A DNA stretch of 52,361 nucleotides, from the NCBI RefSeq assembly GCF_947500065.1, contig NZ_CANMQT010000019.1, positions 1-52,361 on the forward strand, in the 5' to 3' direction. A program made the translations under genes and the position numbers. Positions 24,509 through 33,787 of the stretch are shown piece after piece. This DNA is from an uncultured Aquimarina sp. GTDB lineage: Bacteria; Bacteroidota; Bacteroidia; Flavobacteriales; Flavobacteriaceae. The notes under the pieces were generated by a model that saw only the letters and a list, made by a program, of their open reading frames with translations, ran no database searches and had not been told where the DNA came from. Numbering within the stretch: the first letter of the stretch is position 1; each line of letters opens with the position of its first letter.

Positions 24509-26464
24509 TTATATAAGATTTACATCTGTAATTATTTCTAGCAATGCCGGACCATCGTGATCTCTGAGTTTTTCTAAGGCAGGAATCAGGTCTTCTTTTT
24601 TCGTGACTTTAATTCCCAGAGCACCACAGTTTTCTGCATATTTTGCAAAACTCACATTGTGTAATGATGTTTGCCATACGTCTACTTCTGCGGCTTTTTG
24701 TTCTTTAGAAATCTTTCCTAATTCAGAGTTGTTTAGCAATACATGTTTGATATTCATATTGTATTTAACCAATGTCATCATTTCTCCTAAATACTGACCA
24801 AAACCACCATCACCAGATACTGACCAAATAGGTCTTTCTTTTCCTTGTGCAGCCCAAGCTCCCATTGCAGCGGGTAATGAAAAACCAATGGATCCTAAAT
24901 ATCCAGACATCAAAATGGATTGATTTTTAGGTTCGAAATATCTTCCAAAAGAATAGGTGTTGTTCCCTACATCTACAGCGATAACGGCATTAGCAGGAGT
25001 GACTTTATTCATCGCCTCGAATACAGCTATGGAGCTTATTCCTTTATCGCTTTGATCTTTTAATCTATTTGCTTTTTCTTCTTTCCATATGTTCCATCGC
25101 TCTGCAATCTCTGATCTTCTATCTATAGTATTGATGCTGTTCTCTGTTTGTTCCTCTATCAGCGATAGTGTTTCTGAAATTTCTCCCCAAAGAGCTGCAT
25201 CTACTTTATGAAATTTACTCAAGGCTGTAGGATCAAAGTCAACCTGAATTATGGGTTTCTTTGGAGTGATTCCCGTATGGTTAGAAAAAGAAGCTCCAAA
25301 TACAATCAATAAATCACTTTCATTCATAAACCAAGATGCAATTGGAGTTCCACTACGACCTAATACACCACATCCTAATTCGTGAGCATCAGCAATTAAC
25401 CCTTTTCCTTTAAAGGTGGTAATTACTGGGCATTTTAGTTTATCGGCAAAGGCAGTAATAGCTTCCATATGAAATCTTGCTCCGTGTCCTACGATAATAG
25501 CTGGTTTTTTTGATTCCGAAATCATCGAAACTGCTTTTGCAACCATTTGTTTTGGAGGTGAAATATTCATAGGAGTTATTCTATCCTCAGGAGTTTGCGC
25601 TTGCTCTCCTTCTGTTTTTGGCATAAAAGCGACTTCATCAGGAAATGTAATATGTGATACATTCCTATTTAGTAAAGCACTTTTGATAGCCAAACTCATT
25701 AATTCGCTATGTTTTGAATTTTGCTGTACTGCGTGATTAAAATCTGCCACGGTCTGGAAAGCTTTGACTAAATCTACTTCTTGAAACGCACCAGTACCCA
25801 TCACTTGTGTATTTACTTGCCCAGAAAATGCTAGTAGTGGTGCTCTATCTACTTTAGCATCCCACATACCTGTGAACATATTAGTAGAACCGGGTCCTGC
25901 AATACCAAAACATACTGCTGGTTTTCCCATTAATTTCCCATACGCTGATGCGGCAAATGCTGCTGCTCCTTCATGACGAATTCCGAAATATTGTAATTTT
26001 CCTTGCTCTTCTAATCGCATCATAGCATCTGCAACACCAAGATTAGAGTGTCCTACCATTCCAAAAACGGTATCAACATCCCAGTTAACCATGGTTTGGA
26101 TCATGACATCAGAAATGGTATCTTCATGTTTAGGTTCTTCGGGAATACCAACTAAGATGGCATCTCCTTCTTCTTTTACTTCAAAAGTAGTAACACCATC
26201 ATCATAACCTCCTGGAGGTAATCCTGTACAAGGATCAAAATCCCATCCGTGCCATGGACAACGCAATAAACCATTTTCTATAGAACCTTCTCCTAGAGGA
26301 CCTCCTTGATGCGGGCATCTATTATCTAAAGCAGAAAATTTACCTTCATAATGAGTTAGACAAACACCTTGATGACCAGCGGTCACAGTCTGCACTCTTC
26401 CTTCTGGAAGTCTGTCTTTGTTATCTAGTACTTTATACCAAACAGTTTCTTTTTTTGAAGTCAT
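24509..26464 (-). CDS. Rieske domain fused to a thiamine-diphosphate-dependent enzyme
   Basis: 651 aa. The N-terminal Rieske [2Fe-2S] domain (about 8-108) has ligands C50, H52, C69 and H72. The rest (about 115-650) is a full acetolactate synthase/pyruvate oxidase-type enzyme: Pyr domain with catalytic E165 (RHEGAAAF), central domain, and PP domain with GDGG at 551-554 and N578-N579 of the Mg/ThDP motif. It is probably a keto-acid decarboxylase or oxidase in which the Fe-S cluster could take electrons. Such a fusion is unusual; the substrate is unknown. It lies in the operon with two other Rieske fusion proteins. Confidence 0.9.
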   Translation of the reverse strand: MTSKKETVWYKVLDNKDRLPEGRVQTVTAGHQGVCLTHYEGKFSALDNRCPHQGGPLGEGSIENGLLRCPWHGWDFDPCTGLPPGGYDDGVTTFEVKEEGDAILVGIPEEPKHEDTISDVMIQTMVNWDVDTVFGMVGHSNLGVADAMMRLEEQGKLQYFGIRHEGAAAFAASAYGKLMGKPAVCFGIAGPGSTNMFTGMWDAKVDRAPLLAFSGQVNTQVMGTGAFQEVDLVKAFQTVADFNHAVQQNSKHSELMSLAIKSALLNRNVSHITFPDEVAFMPKTEGEQAQTPEDRITPMNISPPKQMVAKAVSMISESKKPAIIVGHGARFHMEAITAFADKLKCPVITTFKGKGLIADAHELGCGVLGRSGTPIASWFMNESDLLIVFGASFSNHTGITPKKPIIQVDFDPTALSKFHKVDAALWGEISETLSLIEEQTENSINTIDRRSEIAERWNIWKEEKANRLKDQSDKGISSIAVFEAMNKVTPANAVIAVDVGNNTYSFGRYFEPKNQSILMSGYLGSIGFSLPAAMGAWAAQGKERPIWSVSGDGGFGQYLGEMMTLVKYNMNIKHVLLNNSELGKISKEQKAAEVDVWQTSLHNVSFAKYAENCGALGIKVTKKEDLIPALEKLRDHDGPALLEIITDVNLI

Positions 26465-26481
26465 GATTATTTTTTAAGATG

Positions 26482-26865
26482 TTAGCATTTATTGTGATAT
26501 TGATCCTGTCTGATTTTTACAGCTCTAAACGAATATAAAATGAGAGCTATTAAACCTAATAGGGCGCTAATAATACCAGCGATGGTGATATAAATTGTAG
26601 CATTAAAATCGATTTTGATACTTTTATAAATCCCTGAAACTAAAGCAGAAATCACAAAACTAGCAACCGCGACATATAAGAAAACCATTGCACTATTTAG
26701 TAGCTTAAGTTGTCTTAGTTTTCGTTCAATCAGTTTTTCTTTTGTTGAGTCTTCTGTGATCAATGTTTTAATTTCTGTGCTTAGATTAACTAAAAGATTA
26801 GAAGTGGATAATATCAACAGTCCAATACCTGGTATGATAGTCGCCGGTAGATACCAATGCTCCAT
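26482..26865 (-). CDS. DUF2721-like small membrane protein
   Basis: 127 aa with three TM helices (about 8-28, 58-80 and 90-113). The opening, with PATIIPGIGLLILSTSN, is like DUF2721 proteins, a bacterial membrane family of unknown role. It lies 17 bp upstream of the Rieske/TPP enzyme gene and 6 bp downstream of the gene at 26872. Confidence 0.7.
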   Translation of the reverse strand: MEHWYLPATIIPGIGLLILSTSNLLVNLSTEIKTLITEDSTKEKLIERKLRQLKLLNSAMVFLYVAVASFVISALVSGIYKSIKIDFNATIYITIAGIISALLGLIALILYSFRAVKIRQDQYHNKC

Positions 26866-26871
26866 AATTTT

Positions 26872-27618
26872 TTAGTTTTTATATATAGAAAGAGCTTCTT
26901 CAAAAAAAGTAACTCCATTGTCTTTATTTACACCTGTAACAGGTAAAATAGCACCTTTAAAACCTTCATTTTTCCATTCGCCAAGAGATAGCGATTTAAA
27001 GTTTGCTGTATCTACACCATCGTGACCTTGATACGCACTTATATAGAAGTAATATTCATTGTGAGCTTCATCAGGAATTGCCAAACCTAATCCGATTGCA
27101 AGACCTGCTTCGTCTTCTAAAGGAGCAAAAGCTCCTGTATCGAAATGATGAGGCCATATTCTAATTTCAGAATCTAGTTTATTACGATCCAAAAATTCTC
27201 TTATGATTTCATATGCCAATACTCGATGTTTTTTTAATTGCTGAAGTGCTGAAACATCTTGTAATTTGAACACATAGTCATCTTTGATTTGATAAGGTAG
27301 TTCATAGTGAATATCGTAAGAATATGGAACAGAGATATTACTATTAGTCGCCATTCTATTGATCCATTGCATAACTTCAGCGTGTGTTGTACCGTCTAAT
27401 CGCAAGGTGCTTTTAGAACTGGCGTCATTCCATTCTAATGTAAAAAGATCATAGCTGAGCGAAAGTACAATTGGTTTATTGTCTAATTTCCTTGTATAGA
27501 GTGTTCCTTTTTCTACTGAAAACCCAAGATTTGTATGACTATCGTCATCTTTTTTATCTACAAAACTTATTCCAGCTGCAGCGAGATATTGAGCCGCTAA
27601 GTGCATTTGAGTTGTCAT
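26872..27618 (-). CDS. Conserved-looking cytoplasmic protein, unknown function
   Basis: 248 aa, soluble, no signal peptide. I do not recognise the family with certainty. The C-terminal half has IRIWPHHFDTGAF followed by a Gly-rich strand, which recalls the WPHHFD motif of DUF5996-type proteins. The histidines and Asp could form a metal or active site. It lies 37 bp after the Rieske/glutamate-synthase-like gene in the same operon. Confidence 0.65.
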   Translation of the reverse strand: MTTQMHLAAQYLAAAGISFVDKKDDDSHTNLGFSVEKGTLYTRKLDNKPIVLSLSYDLFTLEWNDASSKSTLRLDGTTHAEVMQWINRMATNSNISVPYSYDIHYELPYQIKDDYVFKLQDVSALQQLKKHRVLAYEIIREFLDRNKLDSEIRIWPHHFDTGAFAPLEDEAGLAIGLGLAIPDEAHNEYYFYISAYQGHDGVDTANFKSLSLGEWKNEGFKGAILPVTGVNKDNGVTFFEEALSIYKN

Positions 27619-27655
27619 ATTGTTGGTTTAGTTAGTATGTGTTAATTCTCGTGTT

Positions 27656-29266
27656 TTAAAGCACACCGGCATAATTGATGCCAGTTAGTTTATGCATATC
27701 CCGATCAAAAGTTGATAAATCATCTTGATTAAATTTAGATACGTCATCATATCCACAAGCTCTTGCAATAACTTTAATTAAGTTATTGGTTGCGTCAAAA
27801 TAATTGTGTAATTGCTTTGCTGAAGATTCAATAATCAACCTACTTCTCAATGATTCTTTTTGCGTAGCAATACCTACTGGACAATTGTTACTTCCACAAG
27901 CTCGCATTCCTAAACAACCGATAGCTTGTAAGGCTGAATTAGATACAGCAATAGCATCAGCGCCAAGCATCATTGCTTTTGCAAAATCCTCTGCTATTCT
28001 TAATCCTCCAGTGATAATTAAGGTAACATCTGTAGCACCCACTTTGTCAAGATATTTTCTAGCTCTTGCTAAAGCTGGAATTGTAGGTACATTAATATTG
28101 TCACGTAAAATAGTAGGAGCGGATCCTGTTCCACCACCGCGTCCGTCTAAGATGATATAGTCTACACCAACATCTAAAGCAAACTGGATATCTTTCTCGA
28201 TATGACTGGCTGCAATTTTAAAACCAATTGGGATCCCACCAGTTCGTTCACGCACCTGTTCAGCAAATGCTTTGAAATCTTTCACACCGTGAAAATCAGG
28301 AAAAGTAGCAGGTGAAATAGCGGTTTCCCCTTGATTTAATCCTCTAACTTCCGCAATTTCTTTACTTACTTTGCTACCCGGTAAGTGACCACCTGTACCT
28401 GTTTTTGCTCCTTGTCCACCTTTAAAATGAAAGGCTTGTACTTTATCTAATTTATCCCAGGAAAATCCAAATTGAGCTGATGCTAGTTCATAAAAATATT
28501 TGGTATTGCTTTCTTGTTCTTGTGGTAACATTCCTCCTTCTCCAGAACAAATTCCTGTTCCAGCCATTTCTGCACCTCTGGATAAAGCAATTTTAGCTTC
28601 TCTAGACAAAGCTCCAAAACTCATATCACTTACAAATAAAGGAATATCCAGACTTAAAGGCTTCTTTGATTTAGGACCAATCACCACTTTGGTAGCTACT
28701 TCCTCGTGATCTAATAAAGGTCTACTAGCTAATTGAGCTGGTAAGAATTGAATATCATTCCATTTAGGCAATGTATTTCTATCTACACCCATAGAAGCAG
28801 AAAAACCGTGATGCCCTAGATTTTTTAATCCATTTTTAGCAAGCTCTTTAATGTATCCAGTATAAGGTTCTGTATCTTCTGGATGTGTATCTGCATAAGC
28901 TCCCAGATATTCATCTCTATTAAAAGGTTGTGGTTGATTTGTTAAATATGCATCGATTTCTATTTCATCTACATATAAGCTATCACCTTCTATTTTTGTA
29001 TTGAACTTATGTAAAACCTCTTTGTTGTTATATTCAGAAACACCAGTATCTACTCTATAATCCCAACCATGTACTCCACAAATTAAATTGTGCCCATCGA
29101 CATGTCCATCAGCCATTAACGCGCCTCTATGCAGGCATCTTCCATATAGTACAGAAATTTCTTCATCAAACTTGACAATAACAAGATCTAATCCATTCAC
29201 TAAGGCGTGAGTAGGTTGTTTATTTTCTAAATCACTGATTTGGGCAATTACTACAGGTTTTTTCAT
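27656..29266 (-). CDS. Rieske domain fused to a glutamate-synthase-like FMN/Fe-S domain
   Basis: 536 aa. The N-terminal Rieske domain (about 3-105) has ligands C44, H46, C63 and H66. The rest (about 140-535) is the FMN-binding barrel of GltB (GTGICSGEGGM, GGQGAKTGTGGHLPG, DGRGGGTGSAP). C451, C457 and C462 show the C-x5-C-x4-C spacing of the glutamate synthase [3Fe-4S] cluster. No glutamine amidotransferase domain is present, so it is not a full glutamate synthase. It may be a flavin amine or amino acid oxidoreductase linked to Rieske electron transfer. It is the first gene of the eleven-gene run. Confidence 0.9.
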   Translation of the reverse strand: MKKPVVIAQISDLENKQPTHALVNGLDLVIVKFDEEISVLYGRCLHRGALMADGHVDGHNLICGVHGWDYRVDTGVSEYNNKEVLHKFNTKIEGDSLYVDEIEIDAYLTNQPQPFNRDEYLGAYADTHPEDTEPYTGYIKELAKNGLKNLGHHGFSASMGVDRNTLPKWNDIQFLPAQLASRPLLDHEEVATKVVIGPKSKKPLSLDIPLFVSDMSFGALSREAKIALSRGAEMAGTGICSGEGGMLPQEQESNTKYFYELASAQFGFSWDKLDKVQAFHFKGGQGAKTGTGGHLPGSKVSKEIAEVRGLNQGETAISPATFPDFHGVKDFKAFAEQVRERTGGIPIGFKIAASHIEKDIQFALDVGVDYIILDGRGGGTGSAPTILRDNINVPTIPALARARKYLDKVGATDVTLIITGGLRIAEDFAKAMMLGADAIAVSNSALQAIGCLGMRACGSNNCPVGIATQKESLRSRLIIESSAKQLHNYFDATNNLIKVIARACGYDDVSKFNQDDLSTFDRDMHKLTGINYAGVL

Positions 29267-29326
29267 GTGTTGTTTCAGTTTTTTTTGATGTTAGTTATAT
29301 GAAGTTTATTTTGTTATTGATCAGAA

Positions 29327-29360
29327 CAAATATGTTATTTGGTCTTAAAATTTAACAAAA
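29327..29360 (-). promoter_or_regulatory. Candidate promoter of the Rieske operon
   Basis: On the minus strand TTTTG (29360-29356) and CATATTTG (29334-29327) are separated by 21 bp. This fits the Bacteroidetes -33/-7 pattern with one mismatch in TAnnTTTG. The ATG at 29266 is about 60 bp further. This is the only gap over 100 bp before the operon. Confidence 0.35.
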
Positions 29361-29383
29361 CTTTCATTAAATGTTATAATTAT

Positions 29384-32300
29384 CTAAAAAGCAAATCCAA
29401 GCACGAATGCTATTCTTCCTCCATCAGAACTTGCGTAGTACCCTAGATTAGCCGTGAAAGAATCTAATCCGCTAATCCAGAAAGATCCTCCTACACTGTT
29501 ATGCCATTTATCTGAGTTGTCATTCTCTAACCATACTCGACCATAATCAAAGCCTCCCGTTATTCCATATTTAAGAGGAATAAAGCTTGTCTTAAATTTA
29601 CCAAGTTTAAGTCGTAAATCGGTGTTTTGATATAAAGAATATTTACCTACAAATCTCTCATTTCTAAAACCGCGTAAACCTTTTATACCTCCAATCTGCG
29701 CACCGTGATAAAATTCGAAATCATCACCTAAAAGCACTTCTCCTCCGATTTCTGTAGCAAACACAAGATTTCCTTTTTTATTTAATTTATGGTCGATATC
29801 AATTCTTGGTTCGATATAGCCAAAACTATTATCGTTATCTCCTCCGTCAATTGACGTTTTATATCCTGCAGTAATTCCTATTTCCATCCCCAGCGTTGGA
29901 AATGCAATATCATTTTTGTTTTCAAAAGCATAGGTAACTTCTGCGCCTGCATAGGTTTGTTGATCAAAAACATCATTAGTGATGGGTATATTATTAACAA
30001 AGCGACCATTTGTGTTTTCTAATTCGAAGGATTCTATGAGAGGTCTAAATTGAAAATATCCACCATCTCTTCCTCTCCAGATTAAGGAGATAGCTGCGTT
30101 CCATTTTCTAAGTCGAACTCGATTAAAATCTAAATCAACAATGTCTTTATCATAATCCGTTTCATTACCAAAACCAAAGAAGTTTTGAGCAAAGCTCGGG
30201 CTGGTGTACAAACCTTCTACACCAAAATTCCAATTATGGAAAATATGAGAAAATTCGCCTTTATAGGACACATCAAAACCTCCGGAACCCGTATAGAAGG
30301 AAGCACTAATAGAATGTTTCTGAGTGAACGGATTTCTTTGTAATCCGTAATATGTGAAATTATCTAATACACCAACTCGTAGTCCATCATCTGGATTATA
30401 CGCTATTAATGGGAGTATTTGATTAAAAGAGTATTTCCTTTTTTTGTAGTCATAATTATTGACATCATAATCGTCTACAAGCCACTTTTTAGAACGTTTA
30501 TTTACAATAGTGTTATTTTTATTTTTATAATCATATAACTTTATTTTTTTTGTGTTTTTGAAGTCATATGTGTCATTTTTCTTACCTCCAATTACTTTAA
30601 TATTGATGAGGTCATTTCCTTTTCCTTCTACATTAAAGGTATCATTACCATCTAATCCATATAACCAAATTTCTTTAGTTTCTTCTTTATTAAAGGTTCT
30701 ATTCAGGATGCCAATATCTTTTCTTTGGATTTCAATATTGGTCTGGCCATTAGGTAATCTTTTTATATTAAAAACATCATCTTTTAACGTACCTGCTATT
30801 ACTTCAAAATTGTTGAGGTGCTTATAATATTCCTGAGCAATATCAACGATATTAGACCTTCTTCCTTTCAGTTTCTTTTTAATATCATCAATGGTTTCAC
30901 CTTTCATTTCCTCAGGAACATTCTCAAAAGCATTTTCTATTACTTCATCCGTAAGATTTTTCTGAATATAAGTAGCTTGTTTTTTCCATTTAGACCAGTC
31001 TGAACCATTAATAAAGGTCATATCTAATGGATATGGAGTTTGACTAAACCATTTGGGACTGCGTAAGTGGTCATCATAAGATTGCATTTTTCGTAATCCT
31101 GGTATTGCATGTGTTAGGAAGGTAACAATAGTCCCATCAAAAACAGAGAATGCCTGATCTCGATCTCTGGGAATGGGTTTACAAATTTCTGTTCCATCTT
31201 CTTTTTCGAATAAAGCCCATCGCCATTGATCGGGATGTCGATCCCAGTCACCAATTAGCATATCAAATAATCGTGCTCGGATATATGAGGGTTCATCAAC
31301 AACAGATTTACCACTTTTATGTATTTCTTGTAATACATCATTAGAACTTAGAATCTTTTTAGGTTTCCCAAAAGATGCCAGGTCACTATGACTAGATTCT
31401 GCTCGTTCTTCTACTAAATATAGTTCATCCCCAAAACTGTTATTGAATTCACCAAGAGCTTCTTGTTTTGGAATATAATATAAACTTGGGTTGGTATGAA
31501 ATACATCAACAGCATCTGATAATGTTCCTATAGCAAAAGGAGTATAAGGATGTGCAGTAGTATAGAAATCTAATAAAAATCGATCGGCATAACTATCTTG
31601 TAGATCTTCTTCTACATATTTGTCAAGAAAGGCTGTAGACTGGATGAATTTTGTAGCACTTTTTCGTAGTGCACGCATTACATATTGTTTACCATCTTTA
31701 TCGACTAATCTAAGTGAATTGGATTGATGCCCTCCTCCTTTTCTAACTGGTGTTAAACCTCCTTTAAGAGTATCTAAAAAAGCGACTTTAGCTTGTACTG
31801 GTTTACTATAATATTTTCTGTAATGTTGCCCCCATAATCCTTTGTATAATTTACTTCTTTTAGTTTCATCAGGACTATAAACAGATGAACTCTTAGTTGC
31901 TGAAAAACTATTCGCAGGTTTTAGTGTGTATGAAGTTTCTGCTTTTTCGTTTCGTAATACTGTTGCGTTAAATAGGGGAGTTGTGCTTCCATTTTCCAAA
32001 GAATAATAATGAACAGTGGCTTTGCCATCAGTGTAAATGTCTAATTTGGCATATCCTTTTTGTGTACTTACAAAATCTCCTTCAAGAGCATTTTTAACAC
32101 GTTCTGTTTTTTCAATAGCACCACTTATGATTTGTGGGACTCCATACCTATTTATGTATTGTAGATTTTTGCCCTTTCCAGAAACAAAAATTATGTTTTC
32201 ATTTTGTCGCGCCATCGTGGTAATTCTGTTTCTAAAATTACGATACTGCTTGTTCTGAAAATCCTGAGTAGACGTTCCGGCTGTATTTGCTAATAAACCT

Positions 32301-32917
32301 TGTTTAGAATAGCTGTGTATTGGATGATGTATGGCTACAATCTTAATTTTGTCTTGAGATTTTTTTAAGATGCTTTCTAATTCTAGAAAGAATAACGTTC
32401 TGTTTTTTATATCGCATTCTTCATTAAGATAAATATGATCATTCCAGTTTTCTAGATACCATTGGGAATCAATGGTAATTAATACTACATTTTCGCTAAT
32501 TTCTTTTTTCTTTATTGGACATCCATCATCTGGATAGAATTTGGCATTGCTATTCTTTTGGATAAACTTTTCTAACTTTCTTATACTTTTATTACCTCTT
32601 TTAATCCAATCATTAGCGCCTGGAATATAAATGGTATTTTGATCATAAGTAGATAAAGTTTCTAATTGAGTTTTTAATTTTTGTTCTGAACTTTCATTTA
32701 TAAAACCATCTTTTGATGCTGCATTTCCTACAATAAGTAATTTAGAATTAGAAGTTTTTTGGGCTTCTGTAATGATTTTAGATAAATTGCTTTGATTCGT
32801 TACATCACCTGTGTTTGAAGTTATAAAAATGGAAGTTTCGATTTCTTGCCCGTATGTTATTAGTGTACATAAAAAGGTACATAATAACCATACATTTTTT
32901 GTTAGTTTAATTTGCAT
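29384..32917 (-). CDS. Outer-membrane beta-barrel protein with degenerate phosphoesterase domain
   Basis: 1177 aa. Signal peptide (about 1-23, cut after TYG). Residues 27-320 align with calcineurin-like phosphoesterases of Bacteroidetes but have lost most metal ligands: SNTGDV (33-39), VGNAAS (63-68), PGANDW (99-104) and VSGKGKNLQY stand where GD, GDN, GNHDW and GHxHN are expected; only HHPIHSY (197-203) is kept. The middle (about 370-700) has FDMLIGDWDRHPDQW and PRDRDQAF, resembling a kinase-like catalytic loop. The last 350 residues are an Omp85/surface-antigen-type barrel ending in Phe. It should sit in the outer membrane. It is probably a separate transcript from the Rieske operon. Confidence 0.82.
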   Translation of the reverse strand: MQIKLTKNVWLLCTFLCTLITYGQEIETSIFITSNTGDVTNQSNLSKIITEAQKTSNSKLLIVGNAASKDGFINESSEQKLKTQLETLSTYDQNTIYIPGANDWIKRGNKSIRKLEKFIQKNSNAKFYPDDGCPIKKKEISENVVLITIDSQWYLENWNDHIYLNEECDIKNRTLFFLELESILKKSQDKIKIVAIHHPIHSYSKQGLLANTAGTSTQDFQNKQYRNFRNRITTMARQNENIIFVSGKGKNLQYINRYGVPQIISGAIEKTERVKNALEGDFVSTQKGYAKLDIYTDGKATVHYYSLENGSTTPLFNATVLRNEKAETSYTLKPANSFSATKSSSVYSPDETKRSKLYKGLWGQHYRKYYSKPVQAKVAFLDTLKGGLTPVRKGGGHQSNSLRLVDKDGKQYVMRALRKSATKFIQSTAFLDKYVEEDLQDSYADRFLLDFYTTAHPYTPFAIGTLSDAVDVFHTNPSLYYIPKQEALGEFNNSFGDELYLVEERAESSHSDLASFGKPKKILSSNDVLQEIHKSGKSVVDEPSYIRARLFDMLIGDWDRHPDQWRWALFEKEDGTEICKPIPRDRDQAFSVFDGTIVTFLTHAIPGLRKMQSYDDHLRSPKWFSQTPYPLDMTFINGSDWSKWKKQATYIQKNLTDEVIENAFENVPEEMKGETIDDIKKKLKGRRSNIVDIAQEYYKHLNNFEVIAGTLKDDVFNIKRLPNGQTNIEIQRKDIGILNRTFNKEETKEIWLYGLDGNDTFNVEGKGNDLINIKVIGGKKNDTYDFKNTKKIKLYDYKNKNNTIVNKRSKKWLVDDYDVNNYDYKKRKYSFNQILPLIAYNPDDGLRVGVLDNFTYYGLQRNPFTQKHSISASFYTGSGGFDVSYKGEFSHIFHNWNFGVEGLYTSPSFAQNFFGFGNETDYDKDIVDLDFNRVRLRKWNAAISLIWRGRDGGYFQFRPLIESFELENTNGRFVNNIPITNDVFDQQTYAGAEVTYAFENKNDIAFPTLGMEIGITAGYKTSIDGGDNDNSFGYIEPRIDIDHKLNKKGNLVFATEIGGEVLLGDDFEFYHGAQIGGIKGLRGFRNERFVGKYSLYQNTDLRLKLGKFKTSFIPLKYGITGGFDYGRVWLENDNSDKWHNSVGGSFWISGLDSFTANLGYYASSDGGRIAFVLGFAF

Positions 32918-33017
32918 GATATAAGTTTTAATACAATCAATTTTCTGAAGAATTGTTCTTCAGCTGATACATTTTTAATATTATAAGCCCCGTAAAAAGT
33001 AACAATGAATAATAGCA

Positions 33018-33686
33018 TCATGTTTTGTGTTCTATTGGGATTGAGAGAAATTGAGAATCGTAGTCAATTAAAGAATCTTTTCTTAAAGAACTCATTACAT
33101 TACTAACTGTTTGCCGAGATGTATTAGTTAGGTTAGCAATGTCTTTGTGGGACAAAAGGTTTTTAGCGATTATTCTCGTATTTTCTTCTTCTCCAAACTC
33201 CTTGATATAGTCGGTGATAAACTCTTTTATTCTTGTGGTGCTATCTTTGTACAACAAGTCTTGTAGGCGTCGTTCTAATTTTTTAATTCGCAAACCGTAT
33301 ACTTTTAAAACACCATTTTTAAGGGATTTGTGTTTCTCCATGATTTGATTCATTCTGGAAGATTCTATATAACAGACAATACAGTCTTCTAATGCAATAG
33401 CTCGTTCTTCTGACGCCGCTTGCTCGTTATAAAGTGATAACTCACCAAAAATGTGCCCTTTTTTTACAATATACTTTACGTTATTATTTTTAGCATCTAT
33501 AATTTTAACGGTTCCTTTTTTAAGGAAAAAGATGCTTTTTTCATCATCATTGAGTAATTCAATAGTGGTTCCTTTATCTATATTATCCATTTCTAGGATC
33601 TCGCACATGCGCATCATGGTGATTCTACCTAGTTTGTTAAACAGATTGAAACCTTCTAAAAACCAATATTTTGTATATGTATTCAA
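33018..33686 (-). CDS. Crp/Fnr-family regulator, TTG start, duplicated gene 1
   Basis: 222 aa with a cyclic-nucleotide-binding fold (about 18-125), a dimer helix and a winged HTH (about 165-210) whose recognition helix is RQTVSNVM, unlike the FNR type of the regulators at 6490 and 18760. The start is a TTG at 33686: no ATG precedes it before a stop, and the N-terminus MNTYTK.WFLE.F.LFN.LG is conserved in the neighbouring paralog. No cysteine cluster. It is paralogous to 33958-34644; upstream DNA is duplicated as well. Ligand and targets unknown. Confidence 0.85.
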   Translation of the reverse strand: MNTYTKYWFLEGFNLFNKLGRITMMRMCEILEMDNIDKGTTIELLNDDEKSIFFLKKGTVKIIDAKNNNVKYIVKKGHIFGELSLYNEQAASEERAIALEDCIVCYIESSRMNQIMEKHKSLKNGVLKVYGLRIKKLERRLQDLLYKDSTTRIKEFITDYIKEFGEEENTRIIAKNLLSHKDIANLTNTSRQTVSNVMSSLRKDSLIDYDSQFLSIPIEHKT

Positions 33687-33705
33687 TGTAGGGTATGGAT
33701 GATTA

Positions 33706-33787
33706 TGTTAAAAGTACTGAATTTTAATAATACTAATATTGGACAAATTTCCGAAAGTTACTTCAAACGACACTTGAGGTATTTTTT
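33706..33787 (-). promoter_or_regulatory. Duplicated upstream element of the Crp/Fnr gene, copy 1
   Basis: GTACTGAATTTTA (within 33706-33727) and AAGTTACTTCAAACGACA (within 33753-33787) recur before the paralogous gene at 34667-34747 with similar spacing to the start codon. AAGTTACTT is a dyad and could be an operator, perhaps for cross- or autoregulation. Confidence 0.45.

Noticed and set aside
24509..26464. Annotation as acetolactate synthase ilvB
   Set aside because: Rieske fusion, absence of an ilvN partner or other branched-chain amino acid genes nearby, and the operon context do not fit biosynthesis.
27656..29266. Annotation as glutamate synthase large subunit
   Set aside because: The glutaminase domain and the GltB C-terminal domain are missing and a Rieske domain is present instead.
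29321..29340. FNR-type box before the Rieske operon
   Set aside because: TTGATC is followed by AGAACAAA on the plus strand; only one half-site fits, so it does not meet the TTGAT-N4-ATCAA pattern.
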